From: an uncultured beta proteobacterium
GTDB taxonomy: Bacteria > Pseudomonadota > Gammaproteobacteria > Burkholderiales > Rhodocyclaceae
Length of the DNA stretch: 64,000 bases
Direction of reading: 5' to 3'
NCBI GenBank assembly: GCA_903908065.1
Contig: CAIVQO010000011.1
Coordinates: 1 to 64,000, forward strand
The translations under genes were made by a program, and so were the position numbers. The notes under the pieces were generated by a model that saw nothing but the letters and a program-made list of their open reading frames with translations, searched no databases and was not told the origin of the DNA. Below are positions 24,060 through 34,604 of the stretch, one piece after another; position 1 is the first letter of the stretch; each line of letters begins with the position of its first letter.

Positions 24060-24698
24060 TCAGGAATTCTCGAGGATGATGCCCTCGATGATGTTGGCCA
24101 CGTCCTCGCAGCGGTCGGTGACCGACTCCAGCAGTTCGTAGATGCCCTTCATCTTGATCAGGTGCCGCACGTCGGCCTCTTCGCGGAACAGCTTGGTGAT
24201 GCCGGTGCGCATGGCGCGGTCGGCGTCTGATTCGAGCTGGTCGATTTCGCGGCACAGCTTGAGCATGGACGGCGCATTGTCCATCTTGTTCAGCAGCACC
24301 ACCGCCGAACGCACCCGCTCGCAGCAGGAGGCGACGATGTCCGACAACTGGCGCGCCTCCGGCGTCAACTGGCGGATGTCGTAGAGGTACATGGCTTCGG
24401 CGAAATCCTGGATCAGGTCGAGGATGTCGTCCATGCGCATGATCAACTGGTGGATTTCGTCGCGATCCAGCGGCGTATTGAACGAGGTATGCAGCAGCGC
24501 GATCGCCTCGTGGGTGATCTTGTCCGCCGAGGTCTCGATTTCGTCGATCGCCTGCACGTGCTGGGCAAGCACTTCAGGTCCCTGGCCGAGGTCATCGACC
24601 AAAGCCACCAGCTGGCGCCCTCCCTTGACGATCAGATCCGCGTGAGCATCGAACAGGTCGAAGAACTTTGCTTCTTTCGGCATCAACTTGGAAAACAT
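24060..24698 (-). CDS. DUF47/PhoU-like protein, partner of Pit
   Basis: The 212-residue all-helical protein has the PhoU-like (DUF47) signature: FFDLFDAHADLIVKGGRQLV, IDEIETSADKITHEAIALLH, FNTPLDRDEIHQLIMRMDDI and YELLESVTDRCEDVANIIEG. These proteins regulate the neighbouring Pit transporter and bind metals. I used the ATG at 24698 (MFSKLMPKEAKF); the listed longer frame starts in non-conserved sequence. It is the first gene of the unit running on through pit, ykgJ, eamA, azlC and azlD. Confidence 0.88.
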   Translation of the reverse strand: MFSKLMPKEAKFFDLFDAHADLIVKGGRQLVALVDDLGQGPEVLAQHVQAIDEIETSADKITHEAIALLHTSFNTPLDRDEIHQLIMRMDDILDLIQDFAEAMYLYDIRQLTPEARQLSDIVASCCERVRSAVVLLNKMDNAPSMLKLCREIDQLESDADRAMRTGITKLFREEADVRHLIKMKGIYELLESVTDRCEDVANIIEGIILENS

Positions 24699-24823
24699 GG
24701 GGCCACCGCCGCAGGCAAAAAACCCGTGGATTCTAGCAGCTAAAGCAACGGGCATCGGGGTTCTGCCCAACTGCTAAAATTCGTAACCGCATCCCGCGCC
24801 CTGCCTGCACCGTCCGACTTCCG

Positions 24824-25996
24824 ATGAAACGCAATCGCCATACGCGCCGCCCGCGCCAGACGCCGGATTCCGAGCTCCTGGTGCGCCTGGCCACCGGCCT
24901 CAGCCAGTCCTCCAACCGCGTCGAGGATGCTTGGTGGGAATCCCGCCTGGCGGCCCACATCGACCGCCTGCTGGCGGAGCGCAACGAGGACGCCCTGATT
25001 GCCGTGCTCGACCAGCTCTACAACGCCGGATCGCGTGCCTATGACGAACTTGCGGACATGATCGAGAGCTGCGCCGAATCGCGCCGCGCCGAAACGCCGG
25101 AAGGTCACGATGTCGTCGCCTTCGCCGCGCCGGTGCTGGCCTGGTCGCGCTTCCAGGTTCCCTCCGGCCCGATTCCCGCGCCGCAGCTCGATACCCTGCG
25201 CGTGCAGTTGCAGGCGCATGTGCTGGCAGCCGATGCCCGGCTGGCGCTGGCCGACGTCCTCTTCAGTCCGGACCAGTTGCCGCAGAACTACGTCGAGACC
25301 TTCCAGCTCACCGAAAAGCTGACCAAGGCCGCGATCCACGACCGCAACTGCAAACTCGATCCCGACCAGCTGGCCGAAACCGTCAGCTTCCTGTCCGACA
25401 CCCGCTACCTGATCGGCGCGGTGGCCGTGCCACGCGGCAAGCCGATGTTTCGCTGGCAGGAAGACGATGGCGACGCCACCGAAGCCTTCCGCCAGTGGGC
25501 CAGCCAGGGCGGCGAAGCCCTGCGCAGCCTGTTGCCCGCCTGCGCCCTCGAATTCATGCCGGTGCTGGCCTTCCACGCCGCAGTGCGTGACGCCGACCGC
25601 GCCTCGCGGCCCTGGTCGCTGCGTTCGGCGGTGGCCTTCCTGCAAACCGTGCTCAACCAGCCCGTCAGCGATTTGCGCGCGGTGGTCGCGCCCTTCCACG
25701 ACCGCCAGCTGGAGGAGTACCGCATCGGCTTCACCCAGCGCGGCAGCAGCGATGTGGTGCATGGCGTGGTCTGGCCGCTGCTCGACCACGAAGACGAGAA
25801 CCAGGACATTCCGGGCCAGATCGAAGCCACGCTGCGCGAGGCCGGCGTGCCCAACGTTATGCTGCTCGACCAGCGTTTTCCGCTGGAATTCTGCGACGAC
25901 TGCGGCGCCCCGCTCTACCCCAACCCCGAAGGCGAACCGGTGCATGCCGAACTGCCCGAGGAACAGACCGAGGCTGCACCGCGTCACCTGCACTGA
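24824..25996 (+). CDS. DUF2863 family protein
   Basis: The 390-residue protein matches, from memory, the betaproteobacterial DUF2863 family. Landmarks are RRPRQTPDSELLVRLATGLS, WWESRLAAHIDRLLAERNED, CALEFMPVLAFHAAVRDADR and the C-terminal cysteine pair in EFCDDCGAPLYPNPEGEPVH, which could bind zinc. No signal peptide or membrane segment is present, so it is cytoplasmic. Its function is unknown. It starts with an ATG at 24824, stands divergent from the DUF47 gene and converges with dadA at a shared hairpin. Confidence 0.8.
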   Translation: MKRNRHTRRPRQTPDSELLVRLATGLSQSSNRVEDAWWESRLAAHIDRLLAERNEDALIAVLDQLYNAGSRAYDELADMIESCAESRRAETPEGHDVVAFAAPVLAWSRFQVPSGPIPAPQLDTLRVQLQAHVLAADARLALADVLFSPDQLPQNYVETFQLTEKLTKAAIHDRNCKLDPDQLAETVSFLSDTRYLIGAVAVPRGKPMFRWQEDDGDATEAFRQWASQGGEALRSLLPACALEFMPVLAFHAAVRDADRASRPWSLRSAVAFLQTVLNQPVSDLRAVVAPFHDRQLEEYRIGFTQRGSSDVVHGVVWPLLDHEDENQDIPGQIEATLREAGVPNVMLLDQRFPLEFCDDCGAPLYPNPEGEPVHAELPEEQTEAAPRHLH

Positions 25997-26001
25997 GCCT
26001 T

Positions 26002-26032
26002 AAAAGTCGGCGCTGGAGCTACGCCGATTTTT
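26002..26032. terminator. Bidirectional hairpin terminator between DUF2863 and dadA
   Basis: AAAAGTCGGCG (26002-26012) pairs with CGCCGATTTTT (26022-26032) around a nine-base loop, with one G-T pair. T-runs exist in both directions, and the stem includes the last codons and stop of dadA. Its left arm also belongs to the dispersed repeat described elsewhere. Confidence 0.7.
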
Positions 26033-27284
26033 CGAGGGTATAGGGTGAACCGTCGAGGCCGGGGTCACGCCCGGCAATGCGGTCAGCCAGCAAACGCGCA
26101 GAACCGCAGGCCAGCGTCCATCCCAGGGTGCCGTGGCCGGTGTTGAGCCACAGGCCATCCAGCCCGGCCCCGGCCAGGCTGTCGATCAGCGGCACGTTGC
26201 CCGGTGTCGACGGCCGCAGCCCCGCCCAGTAGTCGATCCGGTCCACGCTGGCCAGCCCCGGGAACACCTCCACGATGCGGCGCCGCAACGCCGCGCAACG
26301 CGTGGCGTTAAGCGAGGTGTCGTAGCCAACGAACTCCGCCGTGCCGGCAACGCGCAGGCGCTGGCCGAAACGCGACATCACCAGTTTGCAGCCGTCATCG
26401 GTGAGGCTCACGCTGGGCGCCATCGCGTCCTGCGGCAGGTGCAAGGTGGCCGAATACCCCTTGGCCGGGTATACCGGCAGCGCCACGCCCAACGGCCGCA
26501 GCAGCAAGGGCGAATAGCTGCCCAGCGCCAATATCGTCCGCTCCGCCGTCAGGGTTTCGCCGCTATCGAGGCGAATGCCGGCGAGTCGCCCCCCTTCCCG
26601 CAGCAAAGCGGCGACGCCTGCGCCGAAACGAAAATTCACGCCCTTCGCTGCCGCACGCTGCGCCAGCGCCTCGCTGAAGCGGCAGGCATCGCCGGACTCG
26701 TCGCTCGCGGTATAGGTGCCGCCGACGACGGGCACCGCGGATGCCGCCAGCGCCGGCTCGATGGCCAGGCATTCGGCAGCAGTTTTCGGGACCCGCTCGC
26801 AACCGAACTCCCGCATCGCTGCAGCGGCCGGCAGCGCGGCCTCGAATTCGCTCGCATCGGTATAGAAATGCAGGATGCCGCGTTCGAGCTGCTCGTATTC
26901 GAGCGCCAGTTCGCGGCGCAGGGCCTGCAGCGCGGCGCGGCTATGCAGCCCGAGGCTGACGATCGCGCGGATGTTGGCGCGTGCCCGCGCCGCCGTGCAT
27001 TGGCGCAGGAAGCGCAGGCCCCAGGCCCATTGCGCGGGGTCGGCGCGCAGCCGCCAGAGCAGCGGCGCATCCTCGCGCCCCAGCCATTGCAGCGCCTTCC
27101 ACGGCGCCGCAGGCGTGGCCCAGGGTTCGGCATGGCTGACCGAAATCTGGCCGCCGTTGGCGTGGCTGGTCTCTCGGGCCGGTGCCGGCTGACGGTCGAC
27201 CACCGTCACCTCATGCCCGTCGGCGGCGAGATACCAGGCGCTGGTGACGCCGACCACCCCGGCGCCAAGAACGATCACGCGCAT
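26019..27284 (-). CDS. dadA: D-amino acid dehydrogenase
   Basis: DadA is a membrane-associated flavoenzyme that oxidatively deaminates D-amino acids such as D-alanine. The FAD fold opens the protein (VIVLGAGVVGVTSAWYLAAD, then VVDRQPAPARETSHANGGQI). The FAD-contacting C-terminus has DYWAGLRPSTPGNVPLIDSL and GLWLNTGHGTLGWTLACGSA. The 421-residue length is normal. It stands alone between DUF2863 and msrB. An alanine racemase gene (46539) makes the D-alanine pathway complete in this genome. Confidence 0.9.
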   Translation of the reverse strand: MRVIVLGAGVVGVTSAWYLAADGHEVTVVDRQPAPARETSHANGGQISVSHAEPWATPAAPWKALQWLGREDAPLLWRLRADPAQWAWGLRFLRQCTAARARANIRAIVSLGLHSRAALQALRRELALEYEQLERGILHFYTDASEFEAALPAAAAMREFGCERVPKTAAECLAIEPALAASAVPVVGGTYTASDESGDACRFSEALAQRAAAKGVNFRFGAGVAALLREGGRLAGIRLDSGETLTAERTILALGSYSPLLLRPLGVALPVYPAKGYSATLHLPQDAMAPSVSLTDDGCKLVMSRFGQRLRVAGTAEFVGYDTSLNATRCAALRRRIVEVFPGLASVDRIDYWAGLRPSTPGNVPLIDSLAGAGLDGLWLNTGHGTLGWTLACGSARLLADRIAGRDPGLDGSPYTLEKSA

Positions 27285-27363
27285 CGATGCGATCCGAACT
27301 TTTTCAGCCGGGGCTTGATCTCAGGGGGCATGGCCCGATTATAGTCAGGCCCCGGAGGAGCCC

Positions 27364-27762
27364 ATGAGCGACAAGATCAGGAAGACCGAAGCCGAGTGGC
27401 GTGCCCAGCTCACGCCCATGCAGTACCACGTCACGCGCGAGAAAGGCACCGAGCGCGCCTTCACCGGGCAATACTGGGACAGCAAGCAGGCCGGCACCTA
27501 CCGTTGCATCGGTTGCGGCGAACCCTTGTTCGACTCTGGCAGCAAGTTCGATTCCGGCTGTGGCTGGCCCAGTTTCACCGCACCGATGAATGCTGCGGCC
27601 ATTACCGAGCATGACGACCGCAGCCATTTCATGCGCCGCACCGAGGTAGTCTGCAGCCGCTGCGATGCCCACCTCGGCCACGTCTTCCCCGACGGCCCGG
27701 CGCCGACGGGCCTCCGCTACTGCATCAACTCGGCATCGATCGACCTGGAACCCAAGGTCTGA
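27364..27762 (+). CDS. msrB: Peptide methionine-(R)-S-oxide reductase MsrB
   Basis: MsrB repairs methionine-R-sulfoxide in proteins. The zinc site is C48xxC51 and C97xxC100 (CIGC, CSRC). The catalytic cysteine is C120 in [11 protein letters not shown], and CGWPSFTAP and [14 protein letters not shown] are the family signatures. At 132 residues it is a single-domain cytosolic form. GGAGGAG lies 4 bases before the ATG at 27364. It is followed 19 bases later by the septation protein A gene. Confidence 0.96.
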   Translation: MSDKIRKTEAEWRAQLTPMQYHVTREKGTERAFTGQYWDSKQAGTYRCIGCGEPLFDSGSKFDSGCGWPSFTAPMNAAAITEHDDRSHFMRRTEVVCSRCDAHLGHVFPDGPAPTGLRYCINSASIDLEPKV

Positions 27763-27781
27763 AAGGCTAGAATCTCGCCCC

Positions 27782-28351
27782 ATGAAGTTTCTCTTCGACC
27801 TCTTTCCCATCATCCTGTTTTTTATCGCCTTCAAGGCCTTCGACATCTATGTCGCCACGGCCGTGGTAATTGTCGCCACCATTGCGCAAATCGCCTGGGT
27901 CTGGCATCGCCACCGCAAGGTGGACACCATGCTCTGGGTCAGCCTCGGCCTGGTGGTGGTGTTCGGCGGCGCCACCCTGCTGCTGCGCGACGAGACCTTC
28001 ATCAAGTGGAAACCCACGGTGCTGTACTGGCTGTTCGCTCTCACCTTGTTTGCCTCGGCGCAGTTCTTCGGCAAGAACCTGATCCGCGCCATGCTCAGCC
28101 AGGCGCAGATGAACCTGCCCGAGCCGCTGTGGGCGAAACTCAATCTGGCCTGGGCCGGCTTTTTTGCCGCCATGGGCGCGCTCAACCTGTGGGTCGCCTT
28201 CAATTTCAGCACCGACACCTGGGTCAGCTTCAAGCTTTTCGGCAGCATGGGCCTGATGCTGGCCTTCATCATCGGCCAGGGCGTGGTGCTGGCCAAGTAC
28301 CTGCCCGACGAAAACGACCAGCCCGCGCCGCCCGCCGACGGCCCGCGCTGA
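27782..28351 (+). CDS. yciB: Septation protein A (YciB/IspZ family)
   Basis: The 189-residue inner-membrane protein has five hydrophobic segments and the family start [20 protein letters not shown], then [36 protein letters not shown] and [20 protein letters not shown]. YciB proteins are needed for normal septation in some bacteria and interact with envelope synthesis machinery. I used the ATG at 27782, as the frame upstream is msrB out of frame. It leads into yciI and bolA, a linkage common in betaproteobacteria. Confidence 0.93.
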   Translation: MKFLFDLFPIILFFIAFKAFDIYVATAVVIVATIAQIAWVWHRHRKVDTMLWVSLGLVVVFGGATLLLRDETFIKWKPTVLYWLFALTLFASAQFFGKNLIRAMLSQAQMNLPEPLWAKLNLAWAGFFAAMGALNLWVAFNFSTDTWVSFKLFGSMGLMLAFIIGQGVVLAKYLPDENDQPAPPADGPR

Positions 28352-28370
28352 AAGCCCACGGAGATCTCCC

Positions 28371-28676
28371 ATGCTGTATGCCATCGTCGGCGACGACGTG
28401 CCGAACAGCCTCGAACGCCGCCTTGCCGCCCGCCCGGCCCACTTGGCCCGGCTCACCGAACTCGACGCCGCCGGGCGCCTGGCACTGGCCGGCCCCTGTC
28501 CCGCCATCGACAGCCCAGACCCCGGTCCGGCCGGCTTTTCCGGCAGTCTGATCGTCGCCGAGTTCGACTCGCTCGACGCGGCGCGGGCCTGGGCCGACGC
28601 CGACCCCTATGTCGCCGCCGGAGTCTATGCCCGCGTCACGGTGCGGCCGTTCAAGCAGGTGTTTCCCAAATCATGA
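28371..28676 (+). CDS. YciI-like protein
   Basis: The 101-residue protein is a YciI-type ferredoxin-like fold: [20 protein letters not shown] at the start, [20 protein letters not shown] with the conserved His, then [23 protein letters not shown] and VRPFKQVF. The conserved His-Asp pair suggests a hydrolase- or dehalogenase-like activity that has not been defined. It overlaps bolA by four bases (ATGA) and follows septation protein A by 19. Confidence 0.85.
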   Translation: MLYAIVGDDVPNSLERRLAARPAHLARLTELDAAGRLALAGPCPAIDSPDPGPAGFSGSLIVAEFDSLDAARAWADADPYVAAGVYARVTVRPFKQVFPKS

Positions 28677-28936
28677 GCATCATCGAAGCCATGCGCGCCA
28701 GCCTCGCCGCGCTTGAACCAACCTCGATCGAGATCATCGACGACTCGGCCAAACACGCCGGCCACGCCGGGGCAAAGTCGGGCGGTGGCCATTACCGCCT
28801 CAGCATTGTCTCGCCCCGCTTTGCCGGGCGCAGGACAATGGAGAGACACCGCTTGGTGTATGATGCGCTCGGCCCGCTGATGACGCGCGAGATTCACGCA
28901 CTCAGCATCACTGCCAAATCCCCCGAAGAACCCTGA
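28673..28936 (+). CDS. bolA: BolA/IbaG family protein
   Basis: The 87-residue protein has the BolA fold: [20 protein letters not shown], then the conserved H in [20 protein letters not shown] and [20 protein letters not shown], ending ALSITAKSP. BolA proteins work with monothiol glutaredoxins in iron-sulfur and stress physiology and have been proposed as DNA binders. It is the last gene before the parvulin gene, 27 bases away. Confidence 0.92.
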   Translation: MSIIEAMRASLAALEPTSIEIIDDSAKHAGHAGAKSGGGHYRLSIVSPRFAGRRTMERHRLVYDALGPLMTREIHALSITAKSPEEP

Positions 28937-28963
28937 CTCCCTTCCTCATTCCCAGGAACCACG

Positions 28964-29764
28964 ATGAATCGCACGCTCCGCCATGCCCTCCTGCTCGGCC
29001 TCGCCACCTCCTTTGTTTCGGTCCCCGCCCTGGCGCAGAAAAAGGCCGATGCGAACACCTTTGCCACGGTGAACGGCAAGGCCATTCCCAAGGTTCGCGC
29101 CGACGCACTGATCGCCGGCCAGGCCGCGCAAGGCCAACCCGATTCTCCGGAACTGCGCAAGGCCGTCACCGAAGAACTGGTGCGCCGCGAAATCCTGACC
29201 CAGGAGGCGCTGAAGAAGGGCTTCGACAAGAAACCCGAAGTCCAGGGCCAGATCGACCTCGCCCGCCAGGGCGTGCTGATCGGCGCCTACCTCAATGACT
29301 ACGTCAAGACCCACCCGGTCACCGACGAGCAGATCAAGAAGGAATACGCCGAGATCACCGCCAAACTGGGCAACAAGGAATACAAGGCACGCCACGTCCT
29401 GCTCGAAACCGAAGACGCCGCCAAGGCCGTGATTGAAAAGCTGAAGAAGGGCGAAAAGATCGACGACCTGGCCAAGGACTCGAAGGACCCCGGCTCAAAG
29501 GATCGCGGTGGCGACCTCGGCTGGGCCAACCCGGCCTCCTTCGTGCCGCCCTTCTCGGCTGCCATGACCAAGCTGGAAAAGGGCAAATTCACCGAAGCCC
29601 CGGTCAAGACCGACTTCGGCTGGCACGTGATCCTGCTCGAAGACACCCGCGAGCTCAAACTGCCCGGCGTCGACGAAGCCAAGGGCCAGATCGGGCAGCA
29701 ACTGACGCAGCGCCTGGTGCAAAAGCACATCGACGAGTTGCGCGCCAAAGCCAAGGTGGAGTAA
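28964..29764 (+). CDS. Periplasmic parvulin-type peptidyl-prolyl isomerase
   Basis: The 266-residue protein has a signal peptide (LRHALLLGLATSFVSVPALA, cleaved before QKK) and a SurA-N-like helical chaperone region. A single parvulin domain follows: YKARHVLLETEDAAKAVIEK, DLAKDSKDPGSKDRGGDLGW, FVPPFSAAMTKLEKGKF and TDFGWHVILLEDTREL. It would help outer-membrane proteins fold in the periplasm. It is of the PpiC/PrsA-like class and not SurA itself, which has two parvulin domains. It follows bolA by 27 bases. Confidence 0.92.
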   Translation: MNRTLRHALLLGLATSFVSVPALAQKKADANTFATVNGKAIPKVRADALIAGQAAQGQPDSPELRKAVTEELVRREILTQEALKKGFDKKPEVQGQIDLARQGVLIGAYLNDYVKTHPVTDEQIKKEYAEITAKLGNKEYKARHVLLETEDAAKAVIEKLKKGEKIDDLAKDSKDPGSKDRGGDLGWANPASFVPPFSAAMTKLEKGKFTEAPVKTDFGWHVILLEDTRELKLPGVDEAKGQIGQQLTQRLVQKHIDELRAKAKVE

Positions 29765-29834
29765 GCTCGCGCACGTGTCAGCGTTTTGCCCAAAACACAT
29801 AGCAAACCCGAACGTTTTCCGAAAGGAATCCACC

Positions 29835-30578
29835 ATGAAGCTCCGCCCACTCATCACCGCAGCCCTGATTGCACTCACGGCCCTTCCCCTGGTTTCCAGC
29901 GCCCAGCAAAACACTCCCGTCCGCCAGGTAACTCAAGCCGACCTGAACACACTGCCGACAGAACTGCGCACTGCGCTGCTGTCGGGCAATGCGGCCGCAA
30001 TCGAACAGGCGATCAACACCCTGGCGGCCGGCAATGCTACGCTAGCCGGAACCCTGGCGGGGCAGGTTGCACGAGCCGCCAGCTTTGTCGCCCAGACCAA
30101 CCCAGCCGCTGCCGCCGCTGGCGCGCGGGCGGCGGTTGCCGTTGCGAACACGCCCGCTGTGATTCAGGCGAATCCATCTGCCGCGGCGGCGGCCGCAGCC
30201 CAAGCCACTCAGGTTGCAGCACTCCCTTCGGTAGTTGCAGCAGCCCCGGCAGTGGTTGCTCAAATAGCGCAACAAGCAACACAAGTGGCGCAAGCGCCAG
30301 CCGTTATCGCGGCCGCGCCCGCCCTCTCGGGACAAATTGCCGCGACTGCGACGCGAGTGGTGGCAAACCGGGCTGTTATAAGCGCGGCACCAGCCATTGC
30401 TGAAGCTGTCGCGACAAGTGCTCTGCAGATTGCTTCGAACCAAGATGTCCGGATGGCGGCGGCCCGAACGGCGACCCTCCCAACTTTAGCGGCGGCCGAA
30501 AATGTGGCAAACCAAGTTCTTCTTGTTGTCCAGAGGTCCCTCCCTTCTTCGCCTCCTTGCGGCCAAAGTTGCGCGTGA
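29835..30578 (+). CDS. Secreted Ala-rich protein built of 24-residue repeats
   Basis: The 247-residue product has a signal peptide (MKLRPLITAALIALTALPLV, cleaved near SSA-QQ). Residues 76-219 form six consecutive 24-residue units starting at 76, 100, 124, 148, 172 and 196. The rough pattern is [AG]xxVAxxPxVIxxxPxxAAxAAxx, with a Pro or turn in each unit that suggests short helical hairpins. Two cysteines close the tail (PPCGQSCA). I do not recognise a family. The ATG at 29835 has AAAGGA 8 bases upstream and a strong terminator follows, so it is a separate gene. It could be structural or surface-associated; that is a guess. Confidence 0.65.
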   Translation: MKLRPLITAALIALTALPLVSSAQQNTPVRQVTQADLNTLPTELRTALLSGNAAAIEQAINTLAAGNATLAGTLAGQVARAASFVAQTNPAAAAAGARAAVAVANTPAVIQANPSAAAAAAAQATQVAALPSVVAAAPAVVAQIAQQATQVAQAPAVIAAAPALSGQIAATATRVVANRAVISAAPAIAEAVATSALQIASNQDVRMAAARTATLPTLAAAENVANQVLLVVQRSLPSSPPCGQSCA

Positions 30579-30605
30579 CATCGGCAAAGGCGGCTCAGGC
30601 AAGCA

Positions 30606-30632
30606 AAACGGGAGCTTCGGCTCCCGTTTTTC
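30606..30632 (+). terminator. Rho-independent terminator after the Ala-rich protein
   Basis: AAACGGGAGC (30606-30615), loop TTCG, GCTCCCGTTT (30620-30629), then more T. A perfect ten-base stem. It lies between this gene and the convergent purL end at 30669. Confidence 0.85.
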
Positions 30633-30668
30633 TTTGGCGTGCCGCCCAGCGGCGATTCCTGAAACCCG

Positions 30669-33600
30669 TCAGCCCAGCCAGCGCCGGGCGCTGCGGAACA
30701 TCTCCAGCCAGGGCGCATCGTCGCCCATGCCTTGCGGGTGCCAGGACATCTGCACGCTGCGGAAGGTGCGCTCCGGGTGCGGCATCATGATGGTGAAGCG
30801 GCCATCCGGCGTGGTGACGCCGGCCAGGCCGTCGGGCGAACCGTTGGGGTTGAAGGGATAGCTCGTCGCCACCGCGCCGCGGTTGTCGATGTAGCGCAGC
30901 GCGGTCAGCACCCTGCCCTGAGCCACCGCTGCGGCAAACTCGGCACGGCCCTCGCCGTGGCTGACCACCACCGGCAGCTTCGAGCCGGCCATGGGGCTAA
31001 GGAAGATCGAGGGGGTTTGCGGTATCTCGACCATCACCACGCGCGCCTCGAACTGCTCGCTGCGGTTGCGCTGGAAGCTCGGCCAGTCCTGCGCGCCGGG
31101 AATGATGGGGGCAAAGTGGGCCATCATCTGGCAGCCATTGCACACGCCCAGCGCGAAGCTGTCGCCGCGCTGGAAAAAGGCGGTGAATTCGTCGCGCAGC
31201 CGGTCGTTGAACAGCACCGACTTGGCCCAGCCCTGCCCGGCGCCGAGCACATCGCCGTAGGAGAAACCGCCGCAGGCGGCGAAGCCCTTGAAATCGGCCA
31301 GATGCACGCGCCCGGCCTGCAGGTCGGACATGTGCACGTCGTAGGGCGCAAAGCCGGCGCGCTCGAAGGCGGCCGCCATTTCGACATGGCCGTTCACACC
31401 CTGTTCGCGCAATATCGCAATCTTCGGCCGTGCGCCGGTGGCAACGAAAGGTGCCGAAGTGAATGTTGTGACCACCGATAGCCCCGGATTGCCGGCGTCG
31501 GCCAGCGCATCGAATTCCTCGCGCGCGCAGGCCGGGTCATCGCGCAGCGCGGCGATTTGGTAGCTGACTTCGCTCCAGGCCTGCTGCAAGTCGCTGCGCT
31601 TTGCCGCGAACACCGGCTTCGCATTGCGCCAGATGCGTACCTCGTCGGCCGTATTGGTGCCGCCGATGGCGTGGGTGCATGCACCGAGGCCCGCCGCGCG
31701 CAGCGCCTGCATCACCTCGGAACGGTCGGCACGACGGATCTGGATCACGGCGCCCAACTCTTCGGTGAACAAGGCTGCCAGCATGCGCTCGCGCAGCCGA
31801 CCGGCGATCTGCGGAAAGCGCTCGCTGCCATCGACGTCGTTCATCAGCGGGTCGTAGCACAGGCCATCCATGTTGAGCGAGACGCCGACATGCGAGCAGA
31901 AGCTCATTTCGCACACCGTGGCGAACAGGCCGCCGTCGGAACGATCGTGATAGGCCAGCAGCTTGCCGGCACGGTTGAGCGCCTGGATCGCGCCGAAGAA
32001 GGCCTTGAGCGGCGCGGCGTCGACATCCGGCGGCAGATCGCCCAATACACCCGACTGAGCGCCATACACCTGCGCCAGCGCCGAACCACCGAGGCGGTTG
32101 CGCCCCTGCCCGAGGTCGATCAGCAGCAGTTCGGTCTCGCCCACCTCGGCATCCGCTTGCAATTGCGGCGTCAGCGTGCGCCGCGCGTCGGCCACGGGCG
32201 CAAAGGCGGTGACGATCAGCGACAAGGGCGCCGTGACCTGCTTCGCCTTGCCCTGTTCCTCCCACTTTGTGCGCATGGACAGCGAATCCTTGCCCACCGG
32301 GATCGCCACGCCGAGCGCCGGGCAGAAATCGAGGCCGACCGCCTTGACCGTATCGAACAGCGCCGCGTCCTCGGCACCATGGCCGGCGGCGGCCATCCAG
32401 TTGGCCGAGAGCTTGATCTTGTTCAACTCGCCCACGTCGGCAGCGGCCAGGTTGGTCAGCGCCTCGCCCACCGCCATGCGGCCCGAGGCCGGCGCGTCGA
32501 GCAGCGCAAGCGGCGTGCGCTCGCCCATGGCAAAGGATTCGCCGAGGAATGTGTCATAGCCCAGGGTAGTCACCGCGACATCGGCCACCGGCACCTGCCA
32601 GGGACCGACCATCTGGTCACGCGCCGTGAAGCCGCCGACGCTGCGATCTCCGATGGTGACGAGGAAATTCTTCGACGCCACCGCCGGCAGGCGCAGCACG
32701 CGCCAGGCGGCATCCTTGAGTTCCAGCGACGGAACATCCAGCGCTGGCGCGGTCACGGCCTTGCGCTGGGCTTTGCGGTGCATGCGCGGCGGCTTGCCGA
32801 GCAGCACGTCCATGCTCATATCCACCGGCCGGTTGCCGAAGTGGTCGTCCTTCACCGTCAGCTGGCCGTCGCCGGTGGCAGTGCCGATCACCGCAAACGG
32901 GCAGCGCTCGCGTTCGCACAGGGCGCGGAACTCGTCCAGGCGCTCCGGCGCAATGGCCAGCGTGTAGCGCTCCTGGGCCTCGTTGCACCAGATTTCGCGC
33001 GGCGACATGCCCGGCTCTTCCGAGGGCACGGCACGCAAGTCAAAGGCCGCGCCGCAGCCGGCGCCGTGGGCCAGTTCCGGCATGGCGTTCGAGATGCCGC
33101 CGGCACCGACGTCGTGGATGGCCAATATCGGATTGGCATCCCCCATCTGCCAGCAGCGGTCGATCACCTCCTGCGCGCGACGCTGGATCTCGGGATTGCC
33201 GCGCTGCACCGAGGCAAAATCGAGGTCGGCGGTGTTGGTGCCGGTGGCCATCGACGAGGCCGCACCGCCGCCCAAACCGATCAGCATGCCGGGGCCGCCG
33301 AGCTGGATCAGCAGGGTGCCGGGCGGAAACTCGATCTTGAAGGAATGTTCCGCGGCGATGTTGCCGAGGCCGCCGGCGATCATGATCGGCTTGTGGTAGC
33401 CGCGCATCTCGCCGTTGAATTCCTGCTCGAAGGTACGGAAGTAACCGGCCAGGTTGGGGCGGCCGAACTCGTTGTTGAAGGCCGCGGCGCCGATCGGGCC
33501 TTCGATCATGATGTCCAGCGCCGACGCGATGCGCTCGGGCTTGCCGTAGTTCGATTCCCAGGGTTGGGCGTAACCGGGAATCCTCAGGTCGGAGACCGAA

Positions 33601-34604
33601 AAGCCACACAGGCCGGCCTTGGGCTTGGAACCGCGCCCGGTGGCGCCCTCGTCTCGAATCTCGCCACCCGAACCGGTCGCCGCGCCGGGAAAGGGCGAGA
33701 TCGCCGTCGGATGGTTGTGCGTCTCAACCTTGGCCAGGATGTGGGTCAGCTCGTCGCCATACTGGTAGCCGCCATCGGCGCGCGGGTAGAAACGGCGGAT
33801 CGTCGCGCCCTCGATGACTGCGGCATTGTCCGAGTAGGCCACCACCGTGCCCTCGGGGTGCGCCTTGTGCGTCTCGCGGATCATGCCGAACAGCGAAAGC
33901 GGCTGGTCCTCGCCATCCACTGTCCACGAGGCGTTGAAGATCTTGTGCCGGCAGTGTTCGGAATTGGCCTGGGCGAACATCATCAGCTCGACGTCGGTCG
34001 GATTGCGCCCGACCTTGCCGAAGTTCTCGACCAGGTAATCGATCTCGTCCTCGGACAGCGCCAGGCCCAGCTCGGTGTTTGCCGTCACCAGCGCCGCCTT
34101 GCCGCCGGCGAGAATATCCACGCTTGTCAGTGGCTGCGGTGCGACGTGATGGAACAGCGCGCGCGCGGCGTCGACGGAATCGAGCACCGATTCGGTCATG
34201 CGGTCGTGCAGCAGGGCAGCAATTCGCCGTGTCGCCAGCGCCGACTTTTCAAACCTGCCGGCGATATGAAAGGCAGTACCGCGCTCGATGCGTCGGATCG
34301 AGGCAAAGCCGCAGTTGTGCGCGATATCGGTGGCCTTGGAACTCCAGGGCGAGATCGTGCCCAGGCGCGGCGTGACCAGCAGCAGGCTGCCCTGCGGCGC
34401 CGCCGGCAATGCCTTGGGAATCCCCAGCAGATCCGCCAGCCGGGCCTGCTCGTCGGCGCTCAGCGCCGCATCAAGCTCGACGAAATACCAGTGTTCCGCA
34501 ACCAGACTGAGCCCGGCAACCTGCTCGGCAATGGACTTTTGCAGGCGCGCCAGACGCGACGCCGAAAACGCGGAAACGCCGCGCAGGGCAAGGAATTCAG
34601 CCAT
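30669..34604 (-). CDS. purL: Phosphoribosylformylglycinamidine synthase
   Basis: PurL makes FGAM from FGAR, glutamine and ATP in purine synthesis. This is the large single-chain form (1,311 residues). An N-terminal PurS-like region is followed by FGAM synthase halves with [40 protein letters not shown] and [20 protein letters not shown]. The C-terminal glutaminase has Cys in [18 protein letters not shown] and the His-Glu pair in [14 protein letters not shown] used the ATG at 34604 ([20 protein letters not shown]). It is monocistronic here and carries one copy of the dispersed repeat at 34233-34249. Confidence 0.96.
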   Translation of the reverse strand: MAEFLALRGVSAFSASRLARLQKSIAEQVAGLSLVAEHWYFVELDAALSADEQARLADLLGIPKALPAAPQGSLLLVTPRLGTISPWSSKATDIAHNCGFASIRRIERGTAFHIAGRFEKSALATRRIAALLHDRMTESVLDSVDAARALFHHVAPQPLTSVDILAGGKAALVTANTELGLALSEDEIDYLVENFGKVGRNPTDVELMMFAQANSEHCRHKIFNASWTVDGEDQPLSLFGMIRETHKAHPEGTVVAYSDNAAVIEGATIRRFYPRADGGYQYGDELTHILAKVETHNHPTAISPFPGAATGSGGEIRDEGATGRGSKPKAGLCGFSVSDLRIPGYAQPWESNYGKPERIASALDIMIEGPIGAAAFNNEFGRPNLAGYFRTFEQEFNGEMRGYHKPIMIAGGLGNIAAEHSFKIEFPPGTLLIQLGGPGMLIGLGGGAASSMATGTNTADLDFASVQRGNPEIQRRAQEVIDRCWQMGDANPILAIHDVGAGGISNAMPELAHGAGCGAAFDLRAVPSEEPGMSPREIWCNEAQERYTLAIAPERLDEFRALCERERCPFAVIGTATGDGQLTVKDDHFGNRPVDMSMDVLLGKPPRMHRKAQRKAVTAPALDVPSLELKDAAWRVLRLPAVASKNFLVTIGDRSVGGFTARDQMVGPWQVPVADVAVTTLGYDTFLGESFAMGERTPLALLDAPASGRMAVGEALTNLAAADVGELNKIKLSANWMAAAGHGAEDAALFDTVKAVGLDFCPALGVAIPVGKDSLSMRTKWEEQGKAKQVTAPLSLIVTAFAPVADARRTLTPQLQADAEVGETELLLIDLGQGRNRLGGSALAQVYGAQSGVLGDLPPDVDAAPLKAFFGAIQALNRAGKLLAYHDRSDGGLFATVCEMSFCSHVGVSLNMDGLCYDPLMNDVDGSERFPQIAGRLRERMLAALFTEELGAVIQIRRADRSEVMQALRAAGLGACTHAIGGTNTADEVRIWRNAKPVFAAKRSDLQQAWSEVSYQIAALRDDPACAREEFDALADAGNPGLSVVTTFTSAPFVATGARPKIAILREQGVNGHVEMAAAFERAGFAPYDVHMSDLQAGRVHLADFKGFAACGGFSYGDVLGAGQGWAKSVLFNDRLRDEFTAFFQRGDSFALGVCNGCQMMAHFAPIIPGAQDWPSFQRNRSEQFEARVVMVEIPQTPSIFLSPMAGSKLPVVVSHGEGRAEFAAAVAQGRVLTALRYIDNRGAVATSYPFNPNGSPDGLAGVTTPDGRFTIMMPHPERTFRSVQMSWHPQGMGDDAPWLEMFRSARRWLG
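34233..34249 (-). repeat. Dispersed repeat, copy 2 (inside purL)
   Basis: Read on the minus strand this is AAAAGTCGGCGCTGGCG exactly, followed by ACACGGCGA. The same 17 bases recur at 37977 and 51427, and 15 of them at 26002. It codes for KSALATRR within purL. Confidence 0.7.
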
